Below, one piece after another: positions 8,053-15,096 of a stretch of DNA of 45,048 bases (position 1 is the first letter of the stretch; every line of letters begins with the position of its first letter). This DNA comes from Clostridiales bacterium (lineage in GTDB: Bacteria > Bacillota > Clostridia > Christensenellales > Pumilibacteraceae). A model generated the notes under the pieces. The model ran no database searches and was not told the origin of the DNA. It saw nothing but the letters and a program-made list of their open reading frames with translations. Both the position numbers and the translations under genes were made by a program. Location: positions 1 through 45,048 of the forward strand of contig JAFLVB010000006.1 of assembly GCA_022508465.1 (NCBI GenBank), read 5' to 3'.

Positions 8053-8106
8053 ATAACTAAATTATATTACATATAACTAACGTTATATCGCATGTAACTG
8101 ACGTTA
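8051..8106 (+). repeat. Three spaced repeats, candidate operators over the transcript start
   Basis: ATATAACTAA occurs at 8051-8060 and 8071-8080, and a related ATGTAACTGA at 8092-8101. The second and third copies extend to CATATAACTAACGTTA (8070-8085) and CATGTAACTGACGTTA (8091-8106), 14 of 16 bases identical and 21 bp apart, which is two helical turns. Each of these two contains a TAAC-N4-GTTA dyad. They overlap or follow the predicted start site, the usual position for a repressor. No regulator gene is adjacent. Confidence 0.5.
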
Positions 8107-8122
8107 GAAAGGGAGCAGTATT

Positions 8123-9355
8123 ATGGACAAAAAATTTTATAAAAATAATCGCAAAAGACTTTTTGAGTTGTTGCCGGACAAGTGCGTTGCGGTAGTTTCG
8201 AGCGGATATTCGGTTAATCGCAGCGCCGACGAAGATTATGACTTTACTGCAAATAATAACTTTTTCTATCTTACAGGCATTAAGCAAGCTGAAGTTCATC
8301 TTATCTTGATTAAAGACGGCGAAAATAAATCGGAAAAGTTGTATATCGACGCGTTTGACGAGATGTATGCAAAGTGGATAGGACATAAGCTGACCAAAAA
8401 AGAGGCGTCGGACATTTGCGGAATTGCGCAAAAAGATATCTTCTATAAAGCCGCTTACGAGAAAGATCTTGACGCGCTTATAAAAGAGTACAAAACTGTC
8501 TATATTGACCTTGAAAAGGGTAAGAACGTTAATTACAATTCGTTTGGACTTACGCTTGCTCAAAAGCTCGTAGCAAACGATGTAAAGGATATTTATCCGC
8601 TTGTCATAAAACTTCGTTCGGCAAAGCAAAACGCGGAAATCGAATTGTTTAAGGAAGCTATCGACGTTACTAAGGAAGGCATTAACGAACTTATGCGTCA
8701 TGCTAAGCCGGGAATGTACGAATATCAACTTGAAGCATACTATAATTTTTCCATCAAACAAAACGGCAATCGCGAATTTGCTTTTAAGACAATAGCAGCT
8801 TCGGGTAAAAATGCAACCACTTTGCATTACTCGACAAACGATTGCGTTATGCAGGACGGCGATCTTATTTTGTTTGACCTCGGCGCGCGTGCAGGTGGAT
8901 ATTGTGCTGATATTTCGAGAACTTTTCCGATAAACGGTAAGTTCAATGAGCTTCAAAAGACTATATATAACATAGTTCTTGCTGCTAACAAAAGAATTAT
9001 CAAGATCGCTAAGGCCGGTATGACCATAGCCGAGCTTCAAGCGGCTTGCGTTGAATCTCTGACCCAAGACTGCTTAAAGGCAGGACTTATAAAGAAGGCT
9101 GAGGATATCAAAAAGTATTACTTCCACGGTGTTTCTCATTCCATAGGTCTTGACACGCACGACCCGATAGACAGGAATGCTCCGCTTCCTGTTGGCGCAG
9201 TTATTTCGGATGAGCCGGGACTTTATTTCCCCGAGTACAATATCGGTGTAAGAATCGAGGACGATTTGCTTTTGCTTAAATCCAAGGCAGTCAATCTTTC
9301 GGAAGACATAATTAAGGAAGTTGACGATATCGAAGCGTTTATGAGCGCGAAATAA
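8123..9355 (+). CDS. pepP: Xaa-Pro aminopeptidase (M24B, aminopeptidase P family)
   Basis: This cytoplasmic 410-residue metalloprotease releases an N-terminal residue that precedes proline. An AMP_N domain (about 1-135, with FTANNNFFYLTGI) is followed by the pita-bread catalytic domain. The expected metal ligands are present: D252 in LILFDLGARAGGY, D263 in CADISRTF, H339 in HGVSHSIGLDTHDP, E364 in DEPGLYF and E379 in GVRIEDD. The length is typical. GAAAGGGAG upstream is the ribosome binding site. The gene has its own promoter with repeat sequences over the start site, and the next gene has a separate promoter, so it is probably monocistronic. A large minus-strand ORF opposite it (8057-9067) is a shadow. 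Confidence 0.93.
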   Translation: MDKKFYKNNRKRLFELLPDKCVAVVSSGYSVNRSADEDYDFTANNNFFYLTGIKQAEVHLILIKDGENKSEKLYIDAFDEMYAKWIGHKLTKKEASDICGIAQKDIFYKAAYEKDLDALIKEYKTVYIDLEKGKNVNYNSFGLTLAQKLVANDVKDIYPLVIKLRSAKQNAEIELFKEAIDVTKEGINELMRHAKPGMYEYQLEAYYNFSIKQNGNREFAFKTIAASGKNATTLHYSTNDCVMQDGDLILFDLGARAGGYCADISRTFPINGKFNELQKTIYNIVLAANKRIIKIAKAGMTIAELQAACVESLTQDCLKAGLIKKAEDIKKYYFHGVSHSIGLDTHDPIDRNAPLPVGAVISDEPGLYFPEYNIGVRIEDDLLLLKSKAVNLSEDIIKEVDDIEAFMSAK

Positions 9356-9366
9356 ATTAAATACGC

Positions 9367-9395
9367 TTGCTTAATTTTCGATTTTAGTGTACAAT
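9367..9395 (+). promoter_or_regulatory. Promoter of the yggS-sepF-lspA-rluD operon
   Basis: TTGCTT (9367-9372), 17 bp and TACAAT (9390-9395) lie directly before the GGAGA ribosome binding site and the ATG at 9412. The leader would be about 10 nt. Confidence 0.55.
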
Positions 9396-9411
9396 ATAAG
9401 ACGGAGAATTT

Positions 9412-10080
9412 ATGCTGTCAGATAATATCATTACCGCAAAAAGGAATATAGAGCTTAGTGGTGGGTATAATGTTACGATAGTCGCCGCAACCAAAACAGT
9501 ACCGGCTGAGGTTATATCCTCGTTGCCAAGCTATGGTGTATCCATTGCGGGAGAAAACCGAGTGCAGGAGCTGTTATCTAAGTATGACAGCGTGAGTGGA
9601 ATTACTTGGCACTTTATCGGTAGACTTCAGCGCAACAAGGTTAAGTATATTGTCGATAAGGTGGCAATGATTCATTCGGTGGATAGCGCGGCGCTTGCAG
9701 ACGAAATCAATAAGCAGTGCGCTAAGATCAATAAGATTATGCCCGTTCTTATTGAGGTCAATATGGGCGGTGAGGAGTCAAAGGGGGGCGTTGGCGAAGG
9801 CGACGCTATAGAGCTATGCGATTACGTCAATAAGCTCGAGCATGTCAAGTTGTGTGGCATTATGAGCGTTTTGCCCAAAGACGCGCCAACCGAAATGTAT
9901 GCGTCTTTATACGACCTTTTTGTTAAGGTCAAAGGCAAATATCCTTCGGTAGACATACTTTCTGCCGGAATGAGCGGCGATTACGAAGTCGCTGTTCGTA
10001 ACGGCGCAAATTTAGTCAGGCTTGGCAGTTGCCTCTTTGGGCAAAGGATTTATCAACAAAAGGAAGTAAAGGTGAATTAA
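9412..10080 (+). CDS. yggS: PLP homeostasis protein (YggS/YlmE/PLPBP family)
   Basis: This 222-residue single-domain protein has an alanine-racemase-like TIM barrel that binds pyridoxal 5'-phosphate and buffers its supply; the family has no confirmed enzymatic activity. K28 in VAATKTV is the expected PLP lysine. Further family motifs are GENRVQELLSKY, WHFIGRLQRNK, IHSVDS, IEVNMGGEESKGG and a C-terminal SAGMSGDYEVAVRNGANLVRLG. It stands just before sepF, as ylmE does before ylmF (sepF) in Bacillus, which supports the call. The ATG follows CGGAGA by five bases. Confidence 0.94.
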   Translation: MLSDNIITAKRNIELSGGYNVTIVAATKTVPAEVISSLPSYGVSIAGENRVQELLSKYDSVSGITWHFIGRLQRNKVKYIVDKVAMIHSVDSAALADEINKQCAKINKIMPVLIEVNMGGEESKGGVGEGDAIELCDYVNKLEHVKLCGIMSVLPKDAPTEMYASLYDLFVKVKGKYPSVDILSAGMSGDYEVAVRNGANLVRLGSCLFGQRIYQQKEVKVN

Positions 10081-10082
10081 CT

Positions 10083-10538
10083 ATGGGTTTTAATCGAAGA
10101 GACAGGCGAGAAAGATCGGGGGCAAAAGAGGACTTCGAGTTTTATGAGGACACTCATAACGAGCGTGGCGAGTATATAGGCGGCGGAAGAAAATCGTCGT
10201 TTAACCGTCAAGGCGATATGAATGTGTCTGCGCCTAAAGAGGATAGTATGCGTAAAAACGAGAATGTTGCAATGCCTATGGGTAGCGGCACTCAGCGTAT
10301 AATTGTTTATTATCCCAAGACGCCGGAAGACGTAATGGTGCTTATTAAGCATCTTAAGATGAACAATCCTGCCGTCGTAAATCTCGACGACCTCGACGAA
10401 GTTACGGCTCAACGAATCTTAGACTTCCTTTCGGGTGCGATTTGCGCACTTGCGGGCACCGCACACAGAATATCGGGGAATTTATTCTTGCTTTCTCCCA
10501 AAGGCGTGGAAATTACTATACCTTATGAACATAAATGA
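10083..10538 (+). CDS. sepF: Cell division protein SepF
   Basis: SepF anchors FtsZ filaments to the membrane and helps build the septum in Gram-positive bacteria. The ORF track begins at 10029 inside yggS. The better start is the ATG at 10083, two bases after the yggS stop, with AAAGG/AAGG-type Shine-Dalgarno sequences before it, giving 151 residues. The N-terminal part is a short basic MGFNRRDRRER segment followed by a charged linker (about 15-85). The C-terminal SepF domain holds IIVYYPKTPEDV, PAVVNLDDLDEVTAQRILDFLSGA and a glycine-rich GTAHRISGNLFLLSP. Its end overlaps lspA by 14 nt. Confidence 0.93.
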   Translation: MGFNRRDRRERSGAKEDFEFYEDTHNERGEYIGGGRKSSFNRQGDMNVSAPKEDSMRKNENVAMPMGSGTQRIIVYYPKTPEDVMVLIKHLKMNNPAVVNLDDLDEVTAQRILDFLSGAICALAGTAHRISGNLFLLSPKGVEITIPYEHK

Positions 10539-11232
10539 TTTTTGGTTAAAAGTTAAATCTATTTTAAAATGGATAATGCCTGAGGCTGCCATTATTTTAG
10601 GCGGCCTTATTTTGGATCTGGTCAGCAAGACGATTGTCGAACACACAATGGAGCTTGGACAAACTGTGGCTGTTATACCTAAGCTGCTAAACTTCAGCTA
10701 TACTGTCAACACGCGTGCTGCGTTTGGCTCGGATTTCGGGCTTGGTAAGCTGTTAGGGGATAGCGGCGTAATGATATTCTTTATAATCGTTACGTTGCTT
10801 GCCGTTGGATTTTTCGGATATTTGCTTTTTAAAAAGCCCAAAAAGGGGATGCTGTATAGGATTTCCTTTGCACTGATTATTGCGGGAGCGCTCGGCAATC
10901 TTTATGACAGAGCTTTCTTAAGTGGGGTAAGGGATTTTATCCAGTTTGAATACTTGGGGCTTGAAATTTTCGGAAGTACAACCTTTGCTATATTTAATAT
11001 TGCAGATGTTTGCGTGGTTGTAGGGACTGTAATGCTGCTTGTTTACTTCATCTTCTTTGATCCTACATTAAAATCGCATAAAGGGCATAAAAGTGAAACT
11101 CAGGAAGAGCAGGAAATCGCCAATTCTGCGTCTCAAATCGAGGAAACCAACGAAGTATGTCACATAGAACAAGATAATATGACAGACATAAATAGTGAAG
11201 TTCAATCCAAAGAGAGGGATTTGGACGAATAA
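10525..11232 (+). CDS. lspA: Lipoprotein signal peptidase LspA
   Basis: Signal peptidase II cleaves signal peptides of lipoproteins after lipidation. I place the start at the ATG at 10525 (235 residues). The upstream extension in the track lies inside sepF and does not resemble the family. Four membrane helices are seen at about 18-34, 80-102, 112-126 and 155-178. The conserved blocks are NTRAAFG, GALGNLYDR with catalytic D128, GVRDFIQ, and FAIFNIAD with catalytic D161. A hydrophilic acidic tail of about 55 residues follows the last helix; most relatives stop soon after it. The gene overlaps sepF by 14 nt and rluD by 1 nt, suggesting coupling. Confidence 0.95.
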   Translation: MNINDFWLKVKSILKWIMPEAAIILGGLILDLVSKTIVEHTMELGQTVAVIPKLLNFSYTVNTRAAFGSDFGLGKLLGDSGVMIFFIIVTLLAVGFFGYLLFKKPKKGMLYRISFALIIAGALGNLYDRAFLSGVRDFIQFEYLGLEIFGSTTFAIFNIADVCVVVGTVMLLVYFIFFDPTLKSHKGHKSETQEEQEIANSASQIEETNEVCHIEQDNMTDINSEVQSKERDLDE

Positions 11233-12146
11233 TGGAAGAGGAAGTTTTTGTAATAGAGAATGGTGAAAGTCAAAGGCTGGATGTTTATCTTGCCTTTGTT
11301 TTGCCGTATACGCGGTCATATATAAAGAATTTAGTAGACGGTGGCAATGTAACCGTCAACGGTCAAAATGTCAAATGCGGCAAGATCTTAAAGACGGGAG
11401 ATGTTGTGTCGGTTTGCGTTCCGCCGACAGTTAGTACAGAGGCTTTGCCAGAAGATATCCCGCTTGATATTCTTTATGAAGATAGTGACTTGGCGGTCAT
11501 CAATAAACAGCGCGGAATATCTGTTCATCCGTCGGGGAGCATTTATTCGGGTACTTTAGTTAATGCGCTATTATTCCACTTAAAAGAGCTTTCGTCCATA
11601 AACGGTGTAATAAGGCCGGGCATAGTTCATAGGCTGGACAAGGACACAACCGGCGTTATGGTGGTAGCAAAAAACGACAAGGCGCACCTTGATTTATCTA
11701 AGCAAATTTCGGAGAGGACTGTCATAAAAAAATATATTGCTTTACTTGAAGGCAACTTGCCCAATGACGAAGGCAATGTAACAACCAATATCGCTCGTAG
11801 CGAACGTGATCGCAAACTTATGGCTGTTACCGAAGTTGGTCGCAAAGCCATAACAGATTATAAGGTGTTGGAGCGATTTACTGACAACTGCCTTGTGGAA
11901 TTCAGAATACATACGGGACGAACTCACCAAATCAGAGTTCACGCAAAGTATTTGCAACATCCCGTAGTGGGGGATCTCTCTTACGGCTACAAAAAGCAAA
12001 AATTCAATACCGAAGGTCAGCTTTTACATTCGCACTTACTTACTTTCAGGCATCCGACTACTCGCGAGGAGATGACATTTACCGCACCGCTACCCGATGA
12101 CTTTATGAAAATATTAACTACTTTACGCAAAAGCGCAAAAAAATAG
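11232..12146 (+). CDS. rluD: RluD-family rRNA pseudouridine synthase
   Basis: This 304-residue enzyme isomerises uridines in RNA. An N-terminal S4 RNA-binding domain (about 12-70, with YTRSYIKNLVDGGNVTVNG) precedes the catalytic domain, which has D136 in GIVHRLDKDTTG and the RIHTGRTHQIRVHAKYLQHPVVGD block. The size and domain order match RluD/YlyB proteins, which in Firmicutes commonly follow lspA, as here. The stop of lspA (TAA) shares its last base with this ATG. I use rluD for the family; exact target positions cannot be read from sequence. Confidence 0.92.
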   Translation: MEEEVFVIENGESQRLDVYLAFVLPYTRSYIKNLVDGGNVTVNGQNVKCGKILKTGDVVSVCVPPTVSTEALPEDIPLDILYEDSDLAVINKQRGISVHPSGSIYSGTLVNALLFHLKELSSINGVIRPGIVHRLDKDTTGVMVVAKNDKAHLDLSKQISERTVIKKYIALLEGNLPNDEGNVTTNIARSERDRKLMAVTEVGRKAITDYKVLERFTDNCLVEFRIHTGRTHQIRVHAKYLQHPVVGDLSYGYKKQKFNTEGQLLHSHLLTFRHPTTREEMTFTAPLPDDFMKILTTLRKSAKK

Positions 12147-12175
12147 TCCGCGATTACAATGAATGTTATCGCGGA
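12147..12175 (+). other. Perfect hairpin directly after the rluD stop
   Basis: TCCGCGAT and ATCGCGGA form an 8-bp stem with a 13-nt loop, beginning at the base after the TAG. It has no T-run, so it is not a classic terminator. It may stabilise the 3' end of the mRNA. Confidence 0.45.
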
Positions 12176-12275
12176 AAGGATCCAAGCTGCACTATATTCT
12201 CGTAACGATTATATTTGCATTTGCTTGGTAATAATAGTATTCTACGGCAATAAATTTTTATACGCCGTAAATCAA

Positions 12276-12304
12276 TTGACAAAATTTACTAAATGTAGTA
12301 AACT
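12276..12304 (+). promoter_or_regulatory. Strong promoter with an embedded palindromic operator
   Basis: TTGACA (12276-12281), a 17-bp spacer and TAAACT (12299-12304) form a good sigma-A promoter for the small membrane protein gene. The palindrome TTTACTA-AATG-TAGTAAA (12285-12302) fills the spacer and part of the -10 box, an ideal position for a repressor. The regulator is unknown. Confidence 0.6.
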
Positions 12305-12335
12305 TAGCTTGCTATATTAAACAGGAGAAATTGAA

Positions 12336-12680
12336 ATGGCTAAAAAGAAAAACGTTTTCCGAAGATATTTCGAAAATTTCGGACTTAAGCAAATTTGCGA
12401 TATTCTTATGGTAATATCTCTTATTGTGCTTGTTGTCGGCTGGATTCTGTGGAATACTGTCGATATTGTACTTACTGTGGCTTTCGGATTATTTATCCTT
12501 ACGTCGTTTTTGAGCATTATCAGATGCATTAGTATAATTCATAGGGAGCCTAACAAGCGTTCGCCCGAAAGACGCGCGGCAGTTGTTAATGTAATTATTA
12601 TGCTTGTCATATTTGCCGTAGCTGTATTTGCCCTTATTTGGGGAGTTATGGTAGGGTATTCATTGCCTGCAACCAATTAG
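12336..12680 (+). CDS. Small three-helix membrane protein of unknown function
   Basis: This 114-residue protein has a basic N-terminus (MAKKKNVFRR) and three predicted membrane helices at about 22-42, 44-64 and 84-108. A short basic loop (HREPNKRSPERRA) lies between the second and third. I do not recognise a family. An ACAGGAG ribosome binding site precedes the ATG. The gene has its own promoter with a palindromic operator and its own terminator, so it is a single-gene, probably regulated unit. That arrangement suggests a conditional role, but none can be assigned. Confidence 0.75.
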   Translation: MAKKKNVFRRYFENFGLKQICDILMVISLIVLVVGWILWNTVDIVLTVAFGLFILTSFLSIIRCISIIHREPNKRSPERRAAVVNVIIMLVIFAVAVFALIWGVMVGYSLPATN

Positions 12681-12682
12681 AC

Positions 12683-12706
12683 AAAAGAGAGCGTCGGCTC
12701 TCTTTT
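12683..12706 (+). terminator. Terminator after the small membrane protein gene
   Basis: A 10-bp perfect stem (AAAAGAGAGC / GCTCTCTTTT) has a 4-nt loop. The T tract is only four long and lies within the stem, so it could work in both directions. Confidence 0.65.
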
Positions 12707-12722
12707 ATCGTAATAGCGCCTT

Positions 12723-12751
12723 TCATACCACGCCGAAAAGCGGCATATAAT
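12723..12751 (+). promoter_or_regulatory. Possible sigma-E-type sporulation promoter of yqfC
   Basis: CATATAAT (12744-12751) resembles the sigma-E -10 element CATACAnT. TCATACC (12723-12729) lies 14 bp upstream, at the spacing expected for a sigma-E -35 element. The downstream genes yqfC and yqfD are sporulation genes of the mother-cell programme in Bacillus, which agrees. The match is by eye only. Confidence 0.4.
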
Positions 12752-12767
12752 ATTCCGAGGTGAATAT

Positions 12768-13034
12768 ATGAGCTTTTTCGACGAAGTCAAAAAAGAGGTG
12801 GGAATAACCGATATGCAAATGCTGAGCGGATTTTCCTACGTTAATTTTTGCGGTGAAACACTTTATATCGAGGGAATTGTAAGGCTTGAAAAGATTTTGA
12901 ATGAGTGCGTTATTATTCGCACCAAAACAGCAGTTATAGAAGTTTGCGGCGAGCTTCGCGTTGACGATATTACACAGCGGTCTATCGTGATAAGCGGCAG
13001 AATTGACAATGTGTCAACGAGGAGGCTCAAATGA
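12768..13034 (+). CDS. yqfC: Sporulation protein YqfC (YabP/YqfC family)
   Basis: This 88-residue protein has the YabP/YqfC pattern: FSYVNFCGETLYIEG, a central strand-rich part, VCGELRVDDIT and IVISGRIDNVS. In Bacillus, yqfC and yqfD are paired sporulation genes of unclear biochemical role. The same pair is present here, with a 4-nt overlap. The ATG follows CCGAGGTG. This is one of the better indications that the organism belongs to a spore-forming lineage. Confidence 0.85.
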   Translation: MSFFDEVKKEVGITDMQMLSGFSYVNFCGETLYIEGIVRLEKILNECVIIRTKTAVIEVCGELRVDDITQRSIVISGRIDNVSTRRLK

Positions 13035-14143
13035 AGTCGACTGTTGAGTATGAAGTAATCGGACTTAATCAGCTTAAGCTTATTAACACCTTTAAAAAGG
13101 AAGGTGTAATCATAAAAAAGCTCATTAGGCAGAACCAAAAGCTTATGACATTTTGTATAAGCGGCAAGGATAGAGCTAAAGTAACTGCCTTAATGGATAG
13201 TCAAGGTTTTAGCTACGCAGTAGTAAACGAGGAGAGCTTTTTTAAATCAATTAAAAATGTTTTGCCGAGGCTGGGGCTTGTAGCCGGACTGCTTGTAATG
13301 ATTATATTGTCCGTCATTGCATCGAACTATCTATGGAAGATAGAGATAAGCGGCAACGACAGAGTGGACGAGCTGACGATAATAAGGACGCTTGGTCAAA
13401 GCGGAGTTTATGTAGGACAAAGAAAAAGTTTCGACAACAAGCAGGTCGAAGAAGCTCTTATGGCGCTTGAAGACATATCCGCAGTTTCGGCGCAGATAGT
13501 GGGCACAACGCTTAAAGTCGACATTGTAGAAAGCGCGCTAATATCTCCGCCCAAACAAACGGGTGATATCATAAGTTTATATGACGCCGAAATTACGCGT
13601 ATAATAGTAAATAGCGGCAGCGCTAAAGTAAAAATCGGCGACAGAATCCCGATAGGTGCAACACTTATAGAAGGAGTCGAATATAACACCGAGGGCAATC
13701 CCATATTAGATGTACTCGCGCAAGGTTCGGTTTATGGTAAGGTAAACTTTACTTATAGCGAAACGACTTCGCTATGTGGTGGATATATTCGTACGGGCAA
13801 TGTAACAAGCAATACGATTTTAAAATTGTTTGGATTAAGCATAGGTAAAGAACTGCAAGTAGAAGGCGAATATGAAGCGGAAAAGACTTTAACCCGAATA
13901 GGCTCGTTTTTTCCTCTTTATGCCGAGACAACGCGATATTATGAGCTCGAAAAATTGCCCGATATAACATTAGAAGATTTAAAAGAGCAAGTAAAAGACA
14001 AAGCTGTAAACGGACTTATTATCCGCGCCGGCGGAAGTGCTATTGTGGCAACGGCAAACGCCACACCAATATCCGGCAATGTTTATAGAATAACCGTACA
14101 TATCGAAGCCGAGGTTTCGATCGGAGGCAAAAGAATTGACTGA
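13031..14143 (+). CDS. yqfD: Sporulation protein YqfD
   Basis: This 370-residue membrane-anchored protein belongs to the YqfD family. One hydrophobic helix lies at about 77-97 (LGLVAGLLVMIILSVIA), preceded by a cytoplasmic segment. After the helix come IEISGNDRVDE and ILRTLGQSG-like blocks resembling POTRA/FtsQ-type repeats, and a long extracytoplasmic strand-rich part to the end. It overlaps yqfC by 4 nt and phoH by 8 nt. That order matches the conserved Firmicutes operon. Length is close to other clostridial YqfD proteins (about 390). Confidence 0.88.
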   Translation: MKSTVEYEVIGLNQLKLINTFKKEGVIIKKLIRQNQKLMTFCISGKDRAKVTALMDSQGFSYAVVNEESFFKSIKNVLPRLGLVAGLLVMIILSVIASNYLWKIEISGNDRVDELTIIRTLGQSGVYVGQRKSFDNKQVEEALMALEDISAVSAQIVGTTLKVDIVESALISPPKQTGDIISLYDAEITRIIVNSGSAKVKIGDRIPIGATLIEGVEYNTEGNPILDVLAQGSVYGKVNFTYSETTSLCGGYIRTGNVTSNTILKLFGLSIGKELQVEGEYEAEKTLTRIGSFFPLYAETTRYYELEKLPDITLEDLKEQVKDKAVNGLIIRAGGSAIVATANATPISGNVYRITVHIEAEVSIGGKRID

Positions 14144-15089
14144 AATAATACAATTGGACGATGGCAGCATAATTAAACTATTTGGTAGGCTTGACGAAAA
14201 TATTGAGCTTATTCAAAAGCTGCTTGACGTTACGGTAAGGGCTCAAGACGGCGGACTTGCCGTTATCGGTGATGATGAGGGCGTCCAAAAGGCTGTAACT
14301 TTAATAGATAGTCTTAGCAAGCTGATAAAGTCGGGACACGAGATAGACAAAAGCAAAATTCGTCAAAGCATAGATTTGATCGAAGAAGATAAGACAGAAG
14401 AAATTTTTAACCTTAATAACGATGTGGTCACGACGACTGCTAAGGGTAAACAGATAAGGTGTAAGACGCTTGGTCAGCGTAATTATGTAAGAGCGATAAA
14501 GAACAAGACGATAGTGTTTGGCATAGGTCCTGCGGGAACGGGCAAAACATATTTAGCCGTTGCGCTTGCCGTTTCGGCGTTTAAAGCGGGTGAGGTAGAA
14601 AAGATTATTCTTACTCGTCCTGCTATTGAGGCGGGCGAAAAGCTCGGATTTTTACCGGGAGATCTCCAAACAAAAGTCGATCCTTATTTGCGTCCATTGT
14701 ATGATGCACTGCGCGATATGTTTGGTGTCGACAGCTATGTAAGGCTGATAGAGCGCGGTATTATCGAAATCGCTCCGCTCGCGTATATGCGTGGCAGGAC
14801 GCTTTCATCGTCGTTTATAATTCTTGACGAGGCGCAAAACACGACCGAAGAGCAAATGAAAATGTTCTTGACAAGACTGGGCGAAAACAGTAAAATGGTT
14901 ATAACAGGCGACGATACTCAGATAGACTTGCCTTTTGCAAAGTCGAGCGGACTTATAAGCGCATCAAAAATACTTACAAATATCGAGGAAATTGAAATTT
15001 GTAGATTTACGGACAAGGATGTTGTCAGACATGAGCTTGTCCAAAAAATCGTTCTTGCATACGAAAAAGCTTTAAAAAAAGAGGAGTGA
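14136..15089 (+). CDS. phoH: PhoH-family ATPase
   Basis: This 317-residue cytoplasmic P-loop protein has a KH-like N-terminal part (about 20-85) and an ATPase domain with Walker A GIGPAGTGKTYLA. The family block TRPAIEAGEKLGFLPGD follows, then Walker B FIILDEAQNTTEEQMKMFLTR and the sensor motif MVITGDDTQIDLP. PhoH/YbeZ proteins are linked to RNA metabolism and commonly lie near ybeY, as here. Translation appears to start at TTG 14136, 8-9 bases after CGGAGG and overlapping yqfD by 8 nt. Confidence 0.94.
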   Translation: MTEIIQLDDGSIIKLFGRLDENIELIQKLLDVTVRAQDGGLAVIGDDEGVQKAVTLIDSLSKLIKSGHEIDKSKIRQSIDLIEEDKTEEIFNLNNDVVTTTAKGKQIRCKTLGQRNYVRAIKNKTIVFGIGPAGTGKTYLAVALAVSAFKAGEVEKIILTRPAIEAGEKLGFLPGDLQTKVDPYLRPLYDALRDMFGVDSYVRLIERGIIEIAPLAYMRGRTLSSSFIILDEAQNTTEEQMKMFLTRLGENSKMVITGDDTQIDLPFAKSSGLISASKILTNIEEIEICRFTDKDVVRHELVQKIVLAYEKALKKEE

Positions 15090-15096
15090 GTTGATT

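Noticed and set aside
8057-9067. 336-residue minus-strand ORF opposite the aminopeptidase
   Set aside because: The plus-strand M24 enzyme has all metal ligands. The minus frame reads as low-complexity, cysteine-rich sequence.
12147-12175. Hairpin after rluD as a Rho-independent terminator
   Set aside because: The stem is perfect but no T-run follows, so I list it only as a hairpin.
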